64,000 nucleotides of DNA from the NCBI RefSeq assembly GCF_018383905.1, contig NZ_JAGYWA010000001.1:577518-641517 (forward strand), read 5' to 3'. Origin of the DNA: Flavobacterium branchiicola. Lineage in GTDB: Bacteria > Bacteroidota > Bacteroidia > Flavobacteriales > Flavobacteriaceae. How positions within the stretch are numbered: the stretch's first letter is position 1; each line of letters starts with the position of its first letter. The position numbers and the translations under genes are program-made. The notes under the pieces were generated by a model. The model searched no databases, had not been told where the DNA came from, and was given only the letters and a program-made list of their open reading frames with translations. Below, in pieces: positions 9,575 to 18,444 of this stretch.

Positions 9575-10471
9575 ATGTCGATAGAAGTAAACAACATATC
9601 AAAAAGTTACGGAACTCAAAAAGCGTTAAACGAAATTTCATTTTCGATTCAGAAGGGAGAAATTGTCGGATTTCTGGGGCCAAATGGAGCAGGAAAATCT
9701 ACTTTAATGAAAATTTTGACGACTTATTTATTAGCCGATAGTGGCTCAGCCCTTGTAAATGGTCACGATGTCATGACAAACGCAAAAGCGGTGCAACAAT
9801 CTATAGGGTATTTACCAGAGCATAATCCGCTGTATCTGGATTTGTATGTTCGTGAGTATTTGGCTTTTAATGCCGATGTTTATAAAGTAGCAAAATCAAG
9901 AATTGAAGAAGTAATTCAACTGACAGGACTGACACCGGAAAGCCATAAAAAGATTGGGCAGCTCTCAAAAGGATACCGCCAGCGTGTTGGGCTTGCGAAT
10001 GCTTTATTGCATAATCCTGATGTTTTAATTCTTGATGAACCAACTACAGGTCTGGATCCTAATCAGTTAATGGAAATTAGAAATGTGATCAAAAATGTTG
10101 GGAAAAATAAAACCGTTTTTCTGTCAACACATATCATGCAGGAAGTCGAAGCAATTTGCGATCGTGTCATAATTATTGACAAAGGACAAATCGTGGCCGA
10201 CAACAAATTAGACCATTTAGTTGCTACAAATAAAGAGCAAGTTATTGAAGTTGAGTTTGATTACAAAGTAGAAGAACAGCTTTTAGCTAAACTTGAAAAT
10301 ATTTCTTCGTACGTAAATACTCATGACATGACCTGGGAACTTACTTTTGTTACCGAAAAAGACATGCGCCCGGCAATTTTTGATTTTGCCAACGAAAATG
10401 GATTAAAGACTTTGCAATTGAATCAGAAGAATAAAAATCTTGAAGCTGTGTTTAGAGAAATTACGAAATAG
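9575..10471 (+). CDS. gldA: Gliding-motility ABC transporter ATP-binding protein GldA
   Basis: This 298-residue ABC ATPase carries Walker A GPNGAGKST (residues about 35-43), the signature LSKGYRQRVGLANAL, Walker B VLILDEPTTGLDP, and the switch histidine in LSTHIMQEVEAI. It has the ABC-2 exporter-type C-terminal extension. Length and sequence fit GldA of Flavobacterium, which works with the membrane proteins GldF and GldG in gliding motility. GldF and GldG are not in this window, which agrees with gldA being encoded separately in the genus. It is monocistronic, with a promoter element at 9551 and a terminator at 10497. A general ABC-2 exporter ATPase is the alternative. Confidence 0.85.
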   Translation: MSIEVNNISKSYGTQKALNEISFSIQKGEIVGFLGPNGAGKSTLMKILTTYLLADSGSALVNGHDVMTNAKAVQQSIGYLPEHNPLYLDLYVREYLAFNADVYKVAKSRIEEVIQLTGLTPESHKKIGQLSKGYRQRVGLANALLHNPDVLILDEPTTGLDPNQLMEIRNVIKNVGKNKTVFLSTHIMQEVEAICDRVIIIDKGQIVADNKLDHLVATNKEQVIEVEFDYKVEEQLLAKLENISSYVNTHDMTWELTFVTEKDMRPAIFDFANENGLKTLQLNQKNKNLEAVFREITK

Positions 10472-10496
10472 GTTTCAGGTTTATTCAAAATATATT

Positions 10497-10540
10497 AAAA
10501 CCTGTTTATTCTTTATCAGAATAAACAGGTTTTTCTTTTT
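10497..10540 (+). terminator. Intrinsic terminator of gldA
   Basis: A 16-bp stem (arms AAAACCTGTTTATTCT and AGAATAAACAGGTTTT) with a short loop is followed by a T-rich tract. It lies about 25 bases after the gldA stop. Confidence 0.9.
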
Positions 10541-10646
10541 TTAGTCCTTTAGTTTATTTCTTCTCTAAACAAAAGATCATTTCTTCCTAATTATTAACAA
10601 CTCGTTATCAAACGATTGGCATTTCATTGGAAATTTTTATTTATTT

Positions 10647-10669
10647 TTATTTAGACTTGATATAAATAG
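10647..10669 (+). promoter_or_regulatory. Fur-like palindrome overlapping the promoter
   Basis: A 23-base imperfect palindrome with half-sites TTATTTAGA and TATAAATAG lies immediately upstream of the -7 element TATATTTG (10673-10680). A similar 23-base palindrome lies before the siderophore-type receptor at 18153. Iron control is inference from this resemblance. Confidence 0.35.
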
Positions 10670-10672
10670 TGT

Positions 10673-10680
10673 TATATTTG
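10673..10680 (+). promoter_or_regulatory. -7 promoter element of the TonB-family gene
   Basis: TATATTTG matches TAnnTTTG. Transcription would start near 10687 and give a leader of about 170 bases that contains the small frame at 10709-10819. The nearest TTG (10657) is spaced only 13 bases away, which is short for a -33 element. Confidence 0.45.
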
Positions 10681-10708
10681 CTTTCTGAAACCCAATATTT
10701 ACAAGCAA

Positions 10709-10819
10709 ATGCAGTCAGTAGTTTATTCTAAAATCAATTTTCTGAATTCCATTTTAAGCTCAATTGAAAATAGTATAAGGAAAATTTCAGATAAAATGGA
10801 ACAAATCATTTTACAGTAA
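10709..10819 (+). CDS. Possible 36-residue leader or small protein
   Basis: A short frame begins MQSVVYSKINFLNSI and ends KMEQIILQ. It lies wholly within the predicted 5' leader of the TonB-family gene, 38 bases before its ATG. It is Ser/Ile-rich and could form an amphipathic helix. I recognise no family. It may be a real small protein, an upstream regulatory frame, or chance. Confidence 0.25.
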   Translation: MQSVVYSKINFLNSILSSIENSIRKISDKMEQIILQ

Positions 10820-10856
10820 CAAAAAGCCTGTCGCAAAAATAAAAGCCAAATACTAC

Positions 10857-12980
10857 ATGAAAAATATCATTACCTCGATGATGCTTGCCTTTTCTGTTTA
10901 TTCTTATTCGCAAACTGAGAAAGAAACAGATAGCATTGTTGAAACCTCTATAAATGTTTTAGATGAGATTGTTATTACCAAAAAGAAAGTTTTATATACT
11001 CAAAAATCAGACAGACTAGTTTTTAATGTGGAAAACAGTATAGTTTCTGAAGGCGGAACCGCTCTGGATGTTCTATCACGAGCGCCAGGTGTTATCGTTT
11101 CTCAGGATGGCGATTTGTCTATTCGTGGGCAACAAGGTGTTGCGGTGATGATAAATGGTAAATTAACGCAGCTTTCGCAGAAAGAACTTGCCAATTATTT
11201 AAAGTCAACTACCTCATCAAATATCAAGCAAATTGAAGTGATCACGAATCCTTCTTCTAAATATGATGCAACCGGAAAAGCCGGAATTATTAATATTATT
11301 TTAAAGAAACCAGGTACAGGCGGATTAAAAGGAACTGCATTTGCGAGTTATGGCAGAGGCCGAAAAAACAGAACTAATTCTGGTGTTAATTTAAGTTACA
11401 ACAAAGATAAATTTGGGGTTTACGGAAATTACAGCTACACGTTTAGAGGTGAAGAAGAGCGCAAAGAGTTTGATCAGATTCAGTATACAGATGTTACACG
11501 CCAGCAAATTTCTTCAAAGAATCATCAATCTTCGATTACGGATGAACCGTTGACTTCAAATAATTTTAAGATTGGAACTACTTACGAAGTTTCGCCTAAA
11601 ACCAATTTAGAAGTTTATGTTGATGCCAAACTGGGTCGTTATGAAAATAGTGCAAACGGTAGAAATACGCTATTAAATGCATTAGACCAAACACAATTTG
11701 ATGCATCGACTTATAATGACAGTAAAGAAAAATGGAACGATTACACGTATGCCTTTTCTGGAGTTCATAAATTTAATTCGGAAGGAAAAAACATGTCTTT
11801 TGATTTTGAATATGAAACGTCAAAATTCAGATCGAATCAGTTTCAGAGTGCAAAAAATATTAATCCTTCAAATGCAAATAATATTGCGGACAGAAGAGGC
11901 TATATTCCGTCGCAATTAAGGGTTTTTACAGGAAAAGTTGATTTCACCAATCCATTAAAAGAGAAACAATCTATTGAATGGGGATTTAAAGCTGGCTTAA
12001 AAAACAATGATAATCCGTCTGTTTATGAATATTACGACAATAATCAATGGGTTATTGATCCCAATTCGACCAATCATTTTGAATATAAAGAACAGATTTA
12101 TGCGGCTTATGCCAATTACAAATATCAAATTGGAGATTTTAATATTCAGGGTGGTTTGAGATCTGAATATACTGCTATCAACATTCTTCAAAAAACCTTA
12201 AATGAAGAACATGCAGCTGATTATTTGAAATGGTTCCCGAGTGTTTCAATGAAATATGAATTAAGCACCGATCATTCTTTACATACATCTTACAGCAAAA
12301 GAATCAATCGCCCAAGTCAGTTTGATCTGAATCCGTTTCGTTTTTATGATGATTCGTTCAACTATTCTCAGGGCAATCCAAATTTGGTTCCTGAAATCAC
12401 ACATGCCATTGAAGCGGGATATGCGTGGAAGAGTGCTTTTATGGCTTCGGTATATTTTAATACGACTAAAGATGTTTTTACAGAAGTTTATAATTATAAT
12501 CCTGAAACTAACACCACTGTAACGTCACAAATAAACATTTCAAAATCGTACAATTATGGTGTAAACATCACGCATTCGGCTGAACTTTATAAATTCTGGT
12601 CGGTAAATACGTTATTTAATGTTTTTGAAAACCGATTTATGGGAAATGTTTTAAATTCTACTACTATTGACCCAATTGTGACTTTAAATTTAAATGTACA
12701 GAACTCTTTTACTTTATCTGAAAGTTTAAAAGCAGAGATGAATGCTCAATATCAGTCAAAATCTAATTTAGGCATTTACGAAAGGGATTCTTTCTTTGAT
12801 TTTAGCATCGGCCTTTCAAAACAAATCCTTTCTAACAAAGGCAATATCAAGTTTAATATTACCGATATTTTCAACACTAATAATTTTCACATTAATTCAG
12901 TCATAGCGCAAACGAGTCTCAACAAGAAATATGATCTTGATAATCGCGTTGCAACACTATCTTTTACCTATAGAATCTAA
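10857..12980 (+). CDS. TonB-dependent receptor, outer-membrane beta-barrel family (short N-terminus)
   Basis: This 707-residue protein has a signal peptide (MKNIITSMMLAFSVYSYSQ). A plug domain follows at about residues 35-150 (DVLSRAPGVIVSQDGDLSIRG, then VMINGK, then IKQIEVITNPSSKYDATGKAGIINII). The rest is an OMP_b-brl_3-type barrel ending in an aromatic-rich strand (RVATLSFTYRI). Many relatives of this family are about 800 residues and start with a carboxypeptidase-regulatory-like domain, which is absent here. The substrate is unknown. A Fur-like palindrome upstream hints at metal control. It is followed by its own terminator. Confidence 0.85.
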   Translation: MKNIITSMMLAFSVYSYSQTEKETDSIVETSINVLDEIVITKKKVLYTQKSDRLVFNVENSIVSEGGTALDVLSRAPGVIVSQDGDLSIRGQQGVAVMINGKLTQLSQKELANYLKSTTSSNIKQIEVITNPSSKYDATGKAGIINIILKKPGTGGLKGTAFASYGRGRKNRTNSGVNLSYNKDKFGVYGNYSYTFRGEEERKEFDQIQYTDVTRQQISSKNHQSSITDEPLTSNNFKIGTTYEVSPKTNLEVYVDAKLGRYENSANGRNTLLNALDQTQFDASTYNDSKEKWNDYTYAFSGVHKFNSEGKNMSFDFEYETSKFRSNQFQSAKNINPSNANNIADRRGYIPSQLRVFTGKVDFTNPLKEKQSIEWGFKAGLKNNDNPSVYEYYDNNQWVIDPNSTNHFEYKEQIYAAYANYKYQIGDFNIQGGLRSEYTAINILQKTLNEEHAADYLKWFPSVSMKYELSTDHSLHTSYSKRINRPSQFDLNPFRFYDDSFNYSQGNPNLVPEITHAIEAGYAWKSAFMASVYFNTTKDVFTEVYNYNPETNTTVTSQINISKSYNYGVNITHSAELYKFWSVNTLFNVFENRFMGNVLNSTTIDPIVTLNLNVQNSFTLSESLKAEMNAQYQSKSNLGIYERDSFFDFSIGLSKQILSNKGNIKFNITDIFNTNNFHINSVIAQTSLNKKYDLDNRVATLSFTYRI

Positions 12981-13027
12981 TATTTTGAATCTTTAGTTTC
13001 CTTGTTTTTGTTTTTTTTTTTGATGGA

Positions 13028-13066
13028 ACTGAGCCTGCCTAATAAGCGGGCTCTTTCTATTTTTGC
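13028..13066 (+). terminator. Intrinsic terminator of the TonB-family gene
   Basis: GAGCCTGC (13031-13038) pairs with GCGGGCTC (13046-13053) with one mismatch. The hairpin is followed by a T-rich tract. A poly-T run also precedes the hairpin. Confidence 0.75.
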
Positions 13067-13079
13067 ACTTTTATAACGT

Positions 13080-13130
13080 TACGTTTCCCATAGTTGAAAT
13101 CACTGGCTATGATTAAATTCGGCAACATCA
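13080..13130. repeat. Degenerate REP-like copy (GTTGAAA...GGCTA type)
   Basis: The run ACGTTTCCCATAGTTGAAAT, followed by GGCTATG, resembles the diverged REP copy at 30836-30862 (TAGGTTGAAACC...GGGCTATG). It is the most decayed member of the family seen in the window. Confidence 0.4.
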
Positions 13131-13174
13131 ATATAAATGGAAGGCTTTATTTTGTTTTCTCTTTATTATTAGAC

Positions 13175-13216
13175 GTGAAAAAGCCTTTTGCAGAATACTA
13201 TTCCAGGCAAAAGGCT
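13175..13216 (-). terminator. Intrinsic terminator of the PepSY/DUF4374/receptor operon
   Basis: On the minus strand a 10-bp stem (AGCCTTTTGC with GCAAAAGGCT) is followed by TTTTTC. It lies 43 bases past the stop codon of the PepSY gene. Confidence 0.8.
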
Positions 13217-13258
13217 CTAACAACTAACTAACAAAAAAAACCAAACAAAAATTTATAG

Positions 13259-14425
13259 TTACAACTTCGATTTCTGTTTTTTCTTTCTTCCCCACCAAAT
13301 GTAAAAACCTGTTACGGGCAAACTGGCGCATATTAAACTGGCAGTGAAATATATAATCTTAGTAGATAATCCGCCAATAGCGCCAATATGAAGACTATAA
13401 TTGGATCTCATTAACCAATCTGAAAATCGTTCGTTACCGATATACTTTTCTGATTTGGGCAGTAATTGAAGTGTTTTAGCATCAAAATATAAATCTCTCC
13501 AAATACCTTTATACATATCTGTACAGGCATAAAAATCATCTTTTGGATCATCGGGAAAATGTATAATAACTGCTTCTTTATTTTCTTTGGCAATCTCCGT
13601 TCGAACTTTTTTCCATATAAAATCGGCCGCTGCGAGCTTATCTAATTGTTCTGCGGATAAATGATCTATTTTAAGAGGAATCGTCTTTTCTGTTTTTTCT
13701 TTTTCAGTAACCCAGCCGCCACTTATCCAGTAAGTACTTTCACGAAGCCAGTGAAAACTCATTAATAATCCGGTAAAAGAAATCAGCACTGCCAAAATAA
13801 GTGCATAGAATCCCATTACATTATGCAAGTCATAATTGAGACGTTTGAATTTTGCGTCCCATTTTATTTTAAAACTGTTTTTAATGGTCGTTTTATTCCA
13901 TTTTTTTGGAAACCAGAGAATCAGTCCGCTTATCAGTAAAAAGAAGAAAATAAAGGTTGCCCAGGCTGTTATTTGCGATCCAATATCACGGTCCAGCCAA
14001 AGATTGCGGTGTCCTTCATCGACAATATGAAAAAAATCTTCATGATCTACCATTCCGGTAATCTGACCGTTATACGGATTTACATAAATCAAAGAGTCTG
14101 ATTCGATATCTACTTTTATTGATTTATCTAAACCATTATACCAAACGCCATGAATTTCTTTATTGGGCAATGCTTTCTGTACAGCGGCATAAATCTGAGA
14201 TGGTGGTAATAATTTCTCCGCACTTTGGGCTTCAACATTTAACCAGGGAGAAGTTAATGCTTTTATTTCCTGTTCAAAAACAAGAATGCAACCTGTAATG
14301 GCCATTATAAAAACAATTATTCCCGATGCGAGTCCGAGCCATAAATGCAACCAGGCATTGATTTTACTAAAACGTGATTTTCCTTTATTTGGAGGTTTAT
14401 TAGAACGGCTTTTAAAAATATTCAT
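13259..14425 (-). CDS. PepSY-associated transmembrane protein (PepSY_TM), iron-uptake type
   Basis: This 388-residue inner-membrane protein has four evident helices: WLGLASGIIVFIMAITGCIL near residue 32, TAWATFIFFFLLISGLILWF near 150, YALILAVLISFTGLLMSFHW near 205, and a C-terminal one before WWGRKKKQKSK. Periplasmic PepSY-like segments lie between them. PepSY_TM proteins commonly accompany siderophore receptors and some act as ferric-siderophore reductases. It is the last gene of an operon with a TonB receptor and a DUF4374 lipoprotein. A reductive iron-release role is inference from family and context. Confidence 0.8.
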   Translation of the reverse strand: MNIFKSRSNKPPNKGKSRFSKINAWLHLWLGLASGIIVFIMAITGCILVFEQEIKALTSPWLNVEAQSAEKLLPPSQIYAAVQKALPNKEIHGVWYNGLDKSIKVDIESDSLIYVNPYNGQITGMVDHEDFFHIVDEGHRNLWLDRDIGSQITAWATFIFFFLLISGLILWFPKKWNKTTIKNSFKIKWDAKFKRLNYDLHNVMGFYALILAVLISFTGLLMSFHWLRESTYWISGGWVTEKEKTEKTIPLKIDHLSAEQLDKLAAADFIWKKVRTEIAKENKEAVIIHFPDDPKDDFYACTDMYKGIWRDLYFDAKTLQLLPKSEKYIGNERFSDWLMRSNYSLHIGAIGGLSTKIIYFTASLICASLPVTGFYIWWGRKKKQKSKL

Positions 14426-14530
14426 TGAAAATTTAATTTGAGAAGAAAATTATAACAGACAAAAATCTAAAACATAAAATGGCCTAAGCATTACTTTCAT
14501 AATACCTCAGGCCATTTTAAAACTATTTAT

Positions 14531-15775
14531 TTAGTAAGTAAGTTTACCAATTGTTGGCAAATAAAGACCTTCTTTAATAAGGGCTCCAGCTTTTGCAACA
14601 CCGGTAGCAATATCAATTTGATACACACGTGCTTCATTTCCGGTAACAAAACTTTTATATGCTTTTCCGTTTTCTACAAACAAACTTCCAACTCCAAAAA
14701 ATTCATCTCCGCCGTGATCCGGTAAACCTGTTACAGCAAGAATAGTTTTGACTGATAAATCTAAAATAGCCGATTTGAAAATTGTTTTTGTATTAAGGAA
14801 ACTGTAAACTGAATTTGCAGCATCAACATCATTCTGAATATAAGAGATGAAAACTTTTTCTCCACCTAACGGATAGGCTGCCAAAACTTTTCCTTTTAAA
14901 GTACTTGCTTCAATATCAAAGAAGTATCCCGGATCGAACTTAGCATCTCCTTTTTTGATACGTAAAACTCCAGAAGTAGCCGCTGTAACAGGATAACCTC
15001 CGGCACGGGCATTTGAAGAAAATGTGTAAATATCTCCCGACTCTGTCTGAACAATTCCAGTATTGGTGTAATAAATTCCAATTGCAGTTGTTCTGGTGTC
15101 TTTTATTGTCGTTACATATTCTAAAGATGGGTATTTATAAACTCTCACAGTAGCATCAGACGATAATACTTTATTTGTTCCGTCGGTTACATCTTTAGTA
15201 TATACTGGTACAAAAAGTTTATCTCCCGATACTGCAGCTCCTGTTGGCCAGTATAAAACCTTCTTATTGTCTGCGCTTACAGCAAAATCATTAAACTTAC
15301 GTGCTTGTATAGAAACAGTTGCCGGATTGTAAATCATCAATTCATAATCAGAAGAACTTCCGTCCCAGGTTGCTCCAATGTTGATTAATTTTTTATCATC
15401 TGTATATCCAACAGCGTACGAAGATTCAAAAGCAAGTTTTCCTCCTTGTACCAATTTCCCTGCACTGTTAAGGCTAAACGAAGCAGCTCCTTCGTCATCT
15501 GTGCTCAATGCAAAAAATGTATTATCGATAGGAAAACAGCTTCCACCCTGCTCTATTCCCACTCCTTTTGCACTAATCTCACCAGTCATTAACTGATCTG
15601 TAGAAGTAAAATCAAGAATATACTGTGTGTAATCGTCCAACCAATATGAGGCAACATATTTAGTACCATTTACAGTTGGTTCAGTCGAAGGGGAATCACT
15701 ATCACTACTACATGAAAAAATAGATAGCGACAGACTAGCTAATGCAAAGCATTTTGCGAATTTGTTTACAAACAT
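14531..15775 (-). CDS. DUF4374-family lipoprotein of an iron-uptake operon
   Basis: This 414-residue protein has a lipoprotein signal (lipobox SIFSC, Cys22) followed by SSDSDSP, an acidic/serine stretch of the kind that directs surface export of lipoproteins in Bacteroidota. The remainder is beta-rich, consistent with a propeller-like fold (repeated VxVYKYPSLEYVTTIKD-type strands), and resembles DUF4374 proteins. These proteins are typically encoded next to TonB siderophore receptors and PepSY proteins, as here. It probably sits on the cell surface or in the periplasm as a binding partner. The exact ligand is unknown. Confidence 0.75.
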   Translation of the reverse strand: MFVNKFAKCFALASLSLSIFSCSSDSDSPSTEPTVNGTKYVASYWLDDYTQYILDFTSTDQLMTGEISAKGVGIEQGGSCFPIDNTFFALSTDDEGAASFSLNSAGKLVQGGKLAFESSYAVGYTDDKKLINIGATWDGSSSDYELMIYNPATVSIQARKFNDFAVSADNKKVLYWPTGAAVSGDKLFVPVYTKDVTDGTNKVLSSDATVRVYKYPSLEYVTTIKDTRTTAIGIYYTNTGIVQTESGDIYTFSSNARAGGYPVTAATSGVLRIKKGDAKFDPGYFFDIEASTLKGKVLAAYPLGGEKVFISYIQNDVDAANSVYSFLNTKTIFKSAILDLSVKTILAVTGLPDHGGDEFFGVGSLFVENGKAYKSFVTGNEARVYQIDIATGVAKAGALIKEGLYLPTIGKLTY

Positions 15776-15807
15776 GATTAAATTTATTAAGGGTTATTAT
15801 TATTTAA

Positions 15808-18153
15808 TTATTGAAGAAAATATCTGAACTTAACTGAAAAAGCTCTTCCTGGTTTTTGAACTTTAAAGTAGTCGTAGACCTTTACATCTGTGATATTTCG
15901 GCACTCAAAAGCCAGGTTGTATTTTCCGTTTAAGAACGAATAAGCAATCATTGCATTCTGAGTAAATTGCTCCGGAATTGCTTTTTTAGTTTCCAGATTT
16001 CCTAAAACCGGCCAGGTCAGATAAAAAGCGTCGATGTAATTTGCACTTACATTCACAGAAAGTCGGTCATCGTGATATTTGATGTTTCTGAAATTAAAAG
16101 TCAGATCTGCATTCCCAAAGAAGATGGGAACGTTTGGCAATTGTGCATCATACAAAGCATCCGGACTGGTTGTTCCCGTTTTGAATTTATTCTTGTTCAG
16201 GCTTTTTTGATAAGTTCCGTTTATTTCGAAAGTAAGCAGCTCTTTATATCCATATCTAATAACACCGTCAACTCCTGTAATTTGTACGTTTTGAAGGTTT
16301 TCGAAAACTGTTTTATCTCCTTCTTGTTTTTCTCTGATAAAATCTTTTGCTTCTCTGTAGATTAAACTGGTTTCAACATTGAAATGATTTTTGTTTTGCT
16401 GTGTTAGAAATGCCAGTCCTAAATTGGCATTGTCGCTGCTTTCCGGTTTCAGACCAATATTGCTGTTTACAGTTAAACCATCACCCAGCATTTCGGTCGC
16501 TGATGGCAGTCGATAGGCGTGTTCGTAAGATCCTTTTATTTGAAATTTATCTGATAAATGATAGGCTGAAGTCGCTCCATATCCATAATTTGTTGACGCG
16601 GCAGACTGGGTAATTGAATTGGAGATCATTTTAGTAGACAAATCATACATTTTACCAAAAGCTGAAATGGCCAATCGGTTATCCAATCCGCTGAAATTGT
16701 AACCAAAACCTAAAATATTTTTATCAATACTTGGTTTCCCAAGCTCAACAACCTTTAAATATTCATCGGTTTCTTTACGAGTATATCCTAAATAAGTATA
16801 ATTAAAAGCTACAGAATGTTGCTTATTTAATTCGTATTTTAAGTTTGATGTTACTTGTGAATTGAATTCATCATACACATAGATCGTCTTGTTACCCAAC
16901 TCTCCTTTATCATTGGCTCCTGCAAATTGTCTGTACACATAATTTCCGGTCCAGTCGTACACTCTCGAAGAAGTATCTACAGAACGATTGTTTACTAAAG
17001 CATACGTGGTATTAACATTCAGCGATAAACCTTTAGTAAAAAGATTGTCTTTTTTATATTTTAAAGAAGTAATAAAACTTTCACTGTCTGTAAATGCCTG
17101 ACCAACGACTTTCTGCATGGTTCTTCCCTGCTGAATTTCTTTTTTATTTCCGGCAACAGCAAAACCAACAAGTAAATAATCTGCAAAACTTTTGTTTTTA
17201 AATCCTGCTTCGGTCATTATAGTTCCAGACTTATAAGCATCATGAAAGTGCTTGTATTTCTGCTCCGGCAAAAACTTTGAAGTATTTTTATCTACAACAC
17301 TTACATCTACTTTGTAATCGTTATCAGAATAATTGGCAAAAGCATTAATATTGGCAATAAAGCCATCTCTGCCCGAAAATCTCGTATTAACTGCTGCTCT
17401 GTGTGTGTTAAATGAACCGTAACTGTAAGAAGCATCAATATAGCGATTCACATTTTTGTTGGTTACAATATTAATCGCTCCGCCCAATGCGTCTGCGCCC
17501 AATTCTATTGGAACAACACCTTTGTAAACATCAATTCGTTCGGCCATATTAACCGGAATATTATTTAATGTAAGTGCAGAACCATAACTATCCATGGGAA
17601 CTCCGTCCAGAAAAAACTTAACCTGATTTCCTGAAAATCCATTCAACGAAAAATTGAAAGCCGATCCTAAACCTCCGTATTCACGTATACGCACTCCGGT
17701 TGTTTTATTCAGAACCTGATTTAAATCTGCAGAGGTATTGTATGTTTTTTTAAGATCTACCGCTGTAATATTATAAGCCTGTTCACGCACTCTTTGCACT
17801 TTAGATTTTCCTGTTACAGCAACTTCATTTAAAGCTGCCATATCTTCCTCCATCGTAATATCCTGTTTCGACTGAATGCCCTGCTTTAAAAAAATGGCAG
17901 CTTCCGTGGTTTTATAACCAACATGCGTAACGATTAATGTGTAATTACCTGCTTCGGCACTTATTCTGTATTCTCCTTTGATATTGGTTAATGTGGTATA
18001 AACCGTTCCTTTTAAAACTACCGAAACTCCTTCGGCAGGTTTTCCCTGACTGGTAAAAATGACTCCGTTTAAACTTGCTTTGCTTTTTTGTGAATACCCT
18101 TGAAGTGAAGTGAATAGAATTGTAATCAAGAGCAATAATCTACTTATTTGCAT
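15808..18153 (-). CDS. TonB-dependent siderophore-type receptor
   Basis: The frame is open from 18189, but the start is placed at the ATG at 18153 (MQISRLLLLITILFTSLQGYSQ). The -7 element at 18187-18194 makes the upstream ATG untranscribed. The protein of about 781 residues has a carboxypeptidase-regulatory-like domain (NGVIFTSQGKPAEGVSVVLKG), a plug (VLNKTTGVRIREYGG, FFLDGVPMDSYG, RIDVYKGVVPIELGADALGG) and a 22-strand-type barrel ending GRAFSVKFRYFLQ. A Fur-like palindrome overlaps the -33 region. The next two genes (DUF4374, PepSY) complete a typical ferric-siderophore uptake operon. Confidence 0.85.
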   Translation of the reverse strand: MQISRLLLLITILFTSLQGYSQKSKASLNGVIFTSQGKPAEGVSVVLKGTVYTTLTNIKGEYRISAEAGNYTLIVTHVGYKTTEAAIFLKQGIQSKQDITMEEDMAALNEVAVTGKSKVQRVREQAYNITAVDLKKTYNTSADLNQVLNKTTGVRIREYGGLGSAFNFSLNGFSGNQVKFFLDGVPMDSYGSALTLNNIPVNMAERIDVYKGVVPIELGADALGGAINIVTNKNVNRYIDASYSYGSFNTHRAAVNTRFSGRDGFIANINAFANYSDNDYKVDVSVVDKNTSKFLPEQKYKHFHDAYKSGTIMTEAGFKNKSFADYLLVGFAVAGNKKEIQQGRTMQKVVGQAFTDSESFITSLKYKKDNLFTKGLSLNVNTTYALVNNRSVDTSSRVYDWTGNYVYRQFAGANDKGELGNKTIYVYDEFNSQVTSNLKYELNKQHSVAFNYTYLGYTRKETDEYLKVVELGKPSIDKNILGFGYNFSGLDNRLAISAFGKMYDLSTKMISNSITQSAASTNYGYGATSAYHLSDKFQIKGSYEHAYRLPSATEMLGDGLTVNSNIGLKPESSDNANLGLAFLTQQNKNHFNVETSLIYREAKDFIREKQEGDKTVFENLQNVQITGVDGVIRYGYKELLTFEINGTYQKSLNKNKFKTGTTSPDALYDAQLPNVPIFFGNADLTFNFRNIKYHDDRLSVNVSANYIDAFYLTWPVLGNLETKKAIPEQFTQNAMIAYSFLNGKYNLAFECRNITDVKVYDYFKVQKPGRAFSVKFRYFLQ

Positions 18154-18186
18154 CAGATAAATTTTGGTTTGAAAATTAAATTTCAA

Positions 18187-18194
18187 CAAAATTA
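18187..18194 (-). promoter_or_regulatory. -7 promoter element of the receptor operon
   Basis: The minus strand reads TAATTTTG, matching TAnnTTTG. The start site near 18180 lies between the two candidate start codons and selects the downstream one. Confidence 0.5.
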
Positions 18195-18218
18195 AGCCCT
18201 CCGAATAGTTTTTCCTAA

Positions 18219-18241
18219 TTATTTTTAATTATTCTAAATAA
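18219..18241 (-). promoter_or_regulatory. Fur-like 23-base palindrome
   Basis: On the minus strand the half-sites are TTATTTAGAAT and ATTAAAAATAA around a central A. The site covers the -33 region of the siderophore-receptor promoter, a position expected for an iron-dependent repressor. Confidence 0.45.
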
Positions 18242-18392
18242 GAATAGTAATTAACTTTTTAAATTAGAAATCAATAAAAAATACCAACATTCTTAACTAA
18301 AAAAAAACCTTATCTTAAGATTTGCTTAAGATAGTTAAATAGAAAAGTTAATTTTTTAAGCTGCATTTAACTCCAAAATTTGAAAAATGGCA

Positions 18393-18430
18393 TAAAAAAA
18401 GCCCATTTACAAAATAAATGGGCTTTTAAA
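18393..18430. terminator. Hairpin terminator of the decarboxylase gene
   Basis: The stem AAAAGCCCATTTA / TAAATGGGCTTTT is followed on the minus strand by a run of seven or more T residues. It lies 18 bases past the decarboxylase stop codon. It is symmetric enough to work in both directions. Confidence 0.8.
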
Positions 18431-18444
18431 AATGCTATATTTTA

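Noticed and set aside
18154..18189. Upstream start MLKFNFQTKIYL of the siderophore receptor.
   Set aside because: The ATG lies within the -7 promoter element, upstream of the predicted transcript start, and would spoil the signal peptide.
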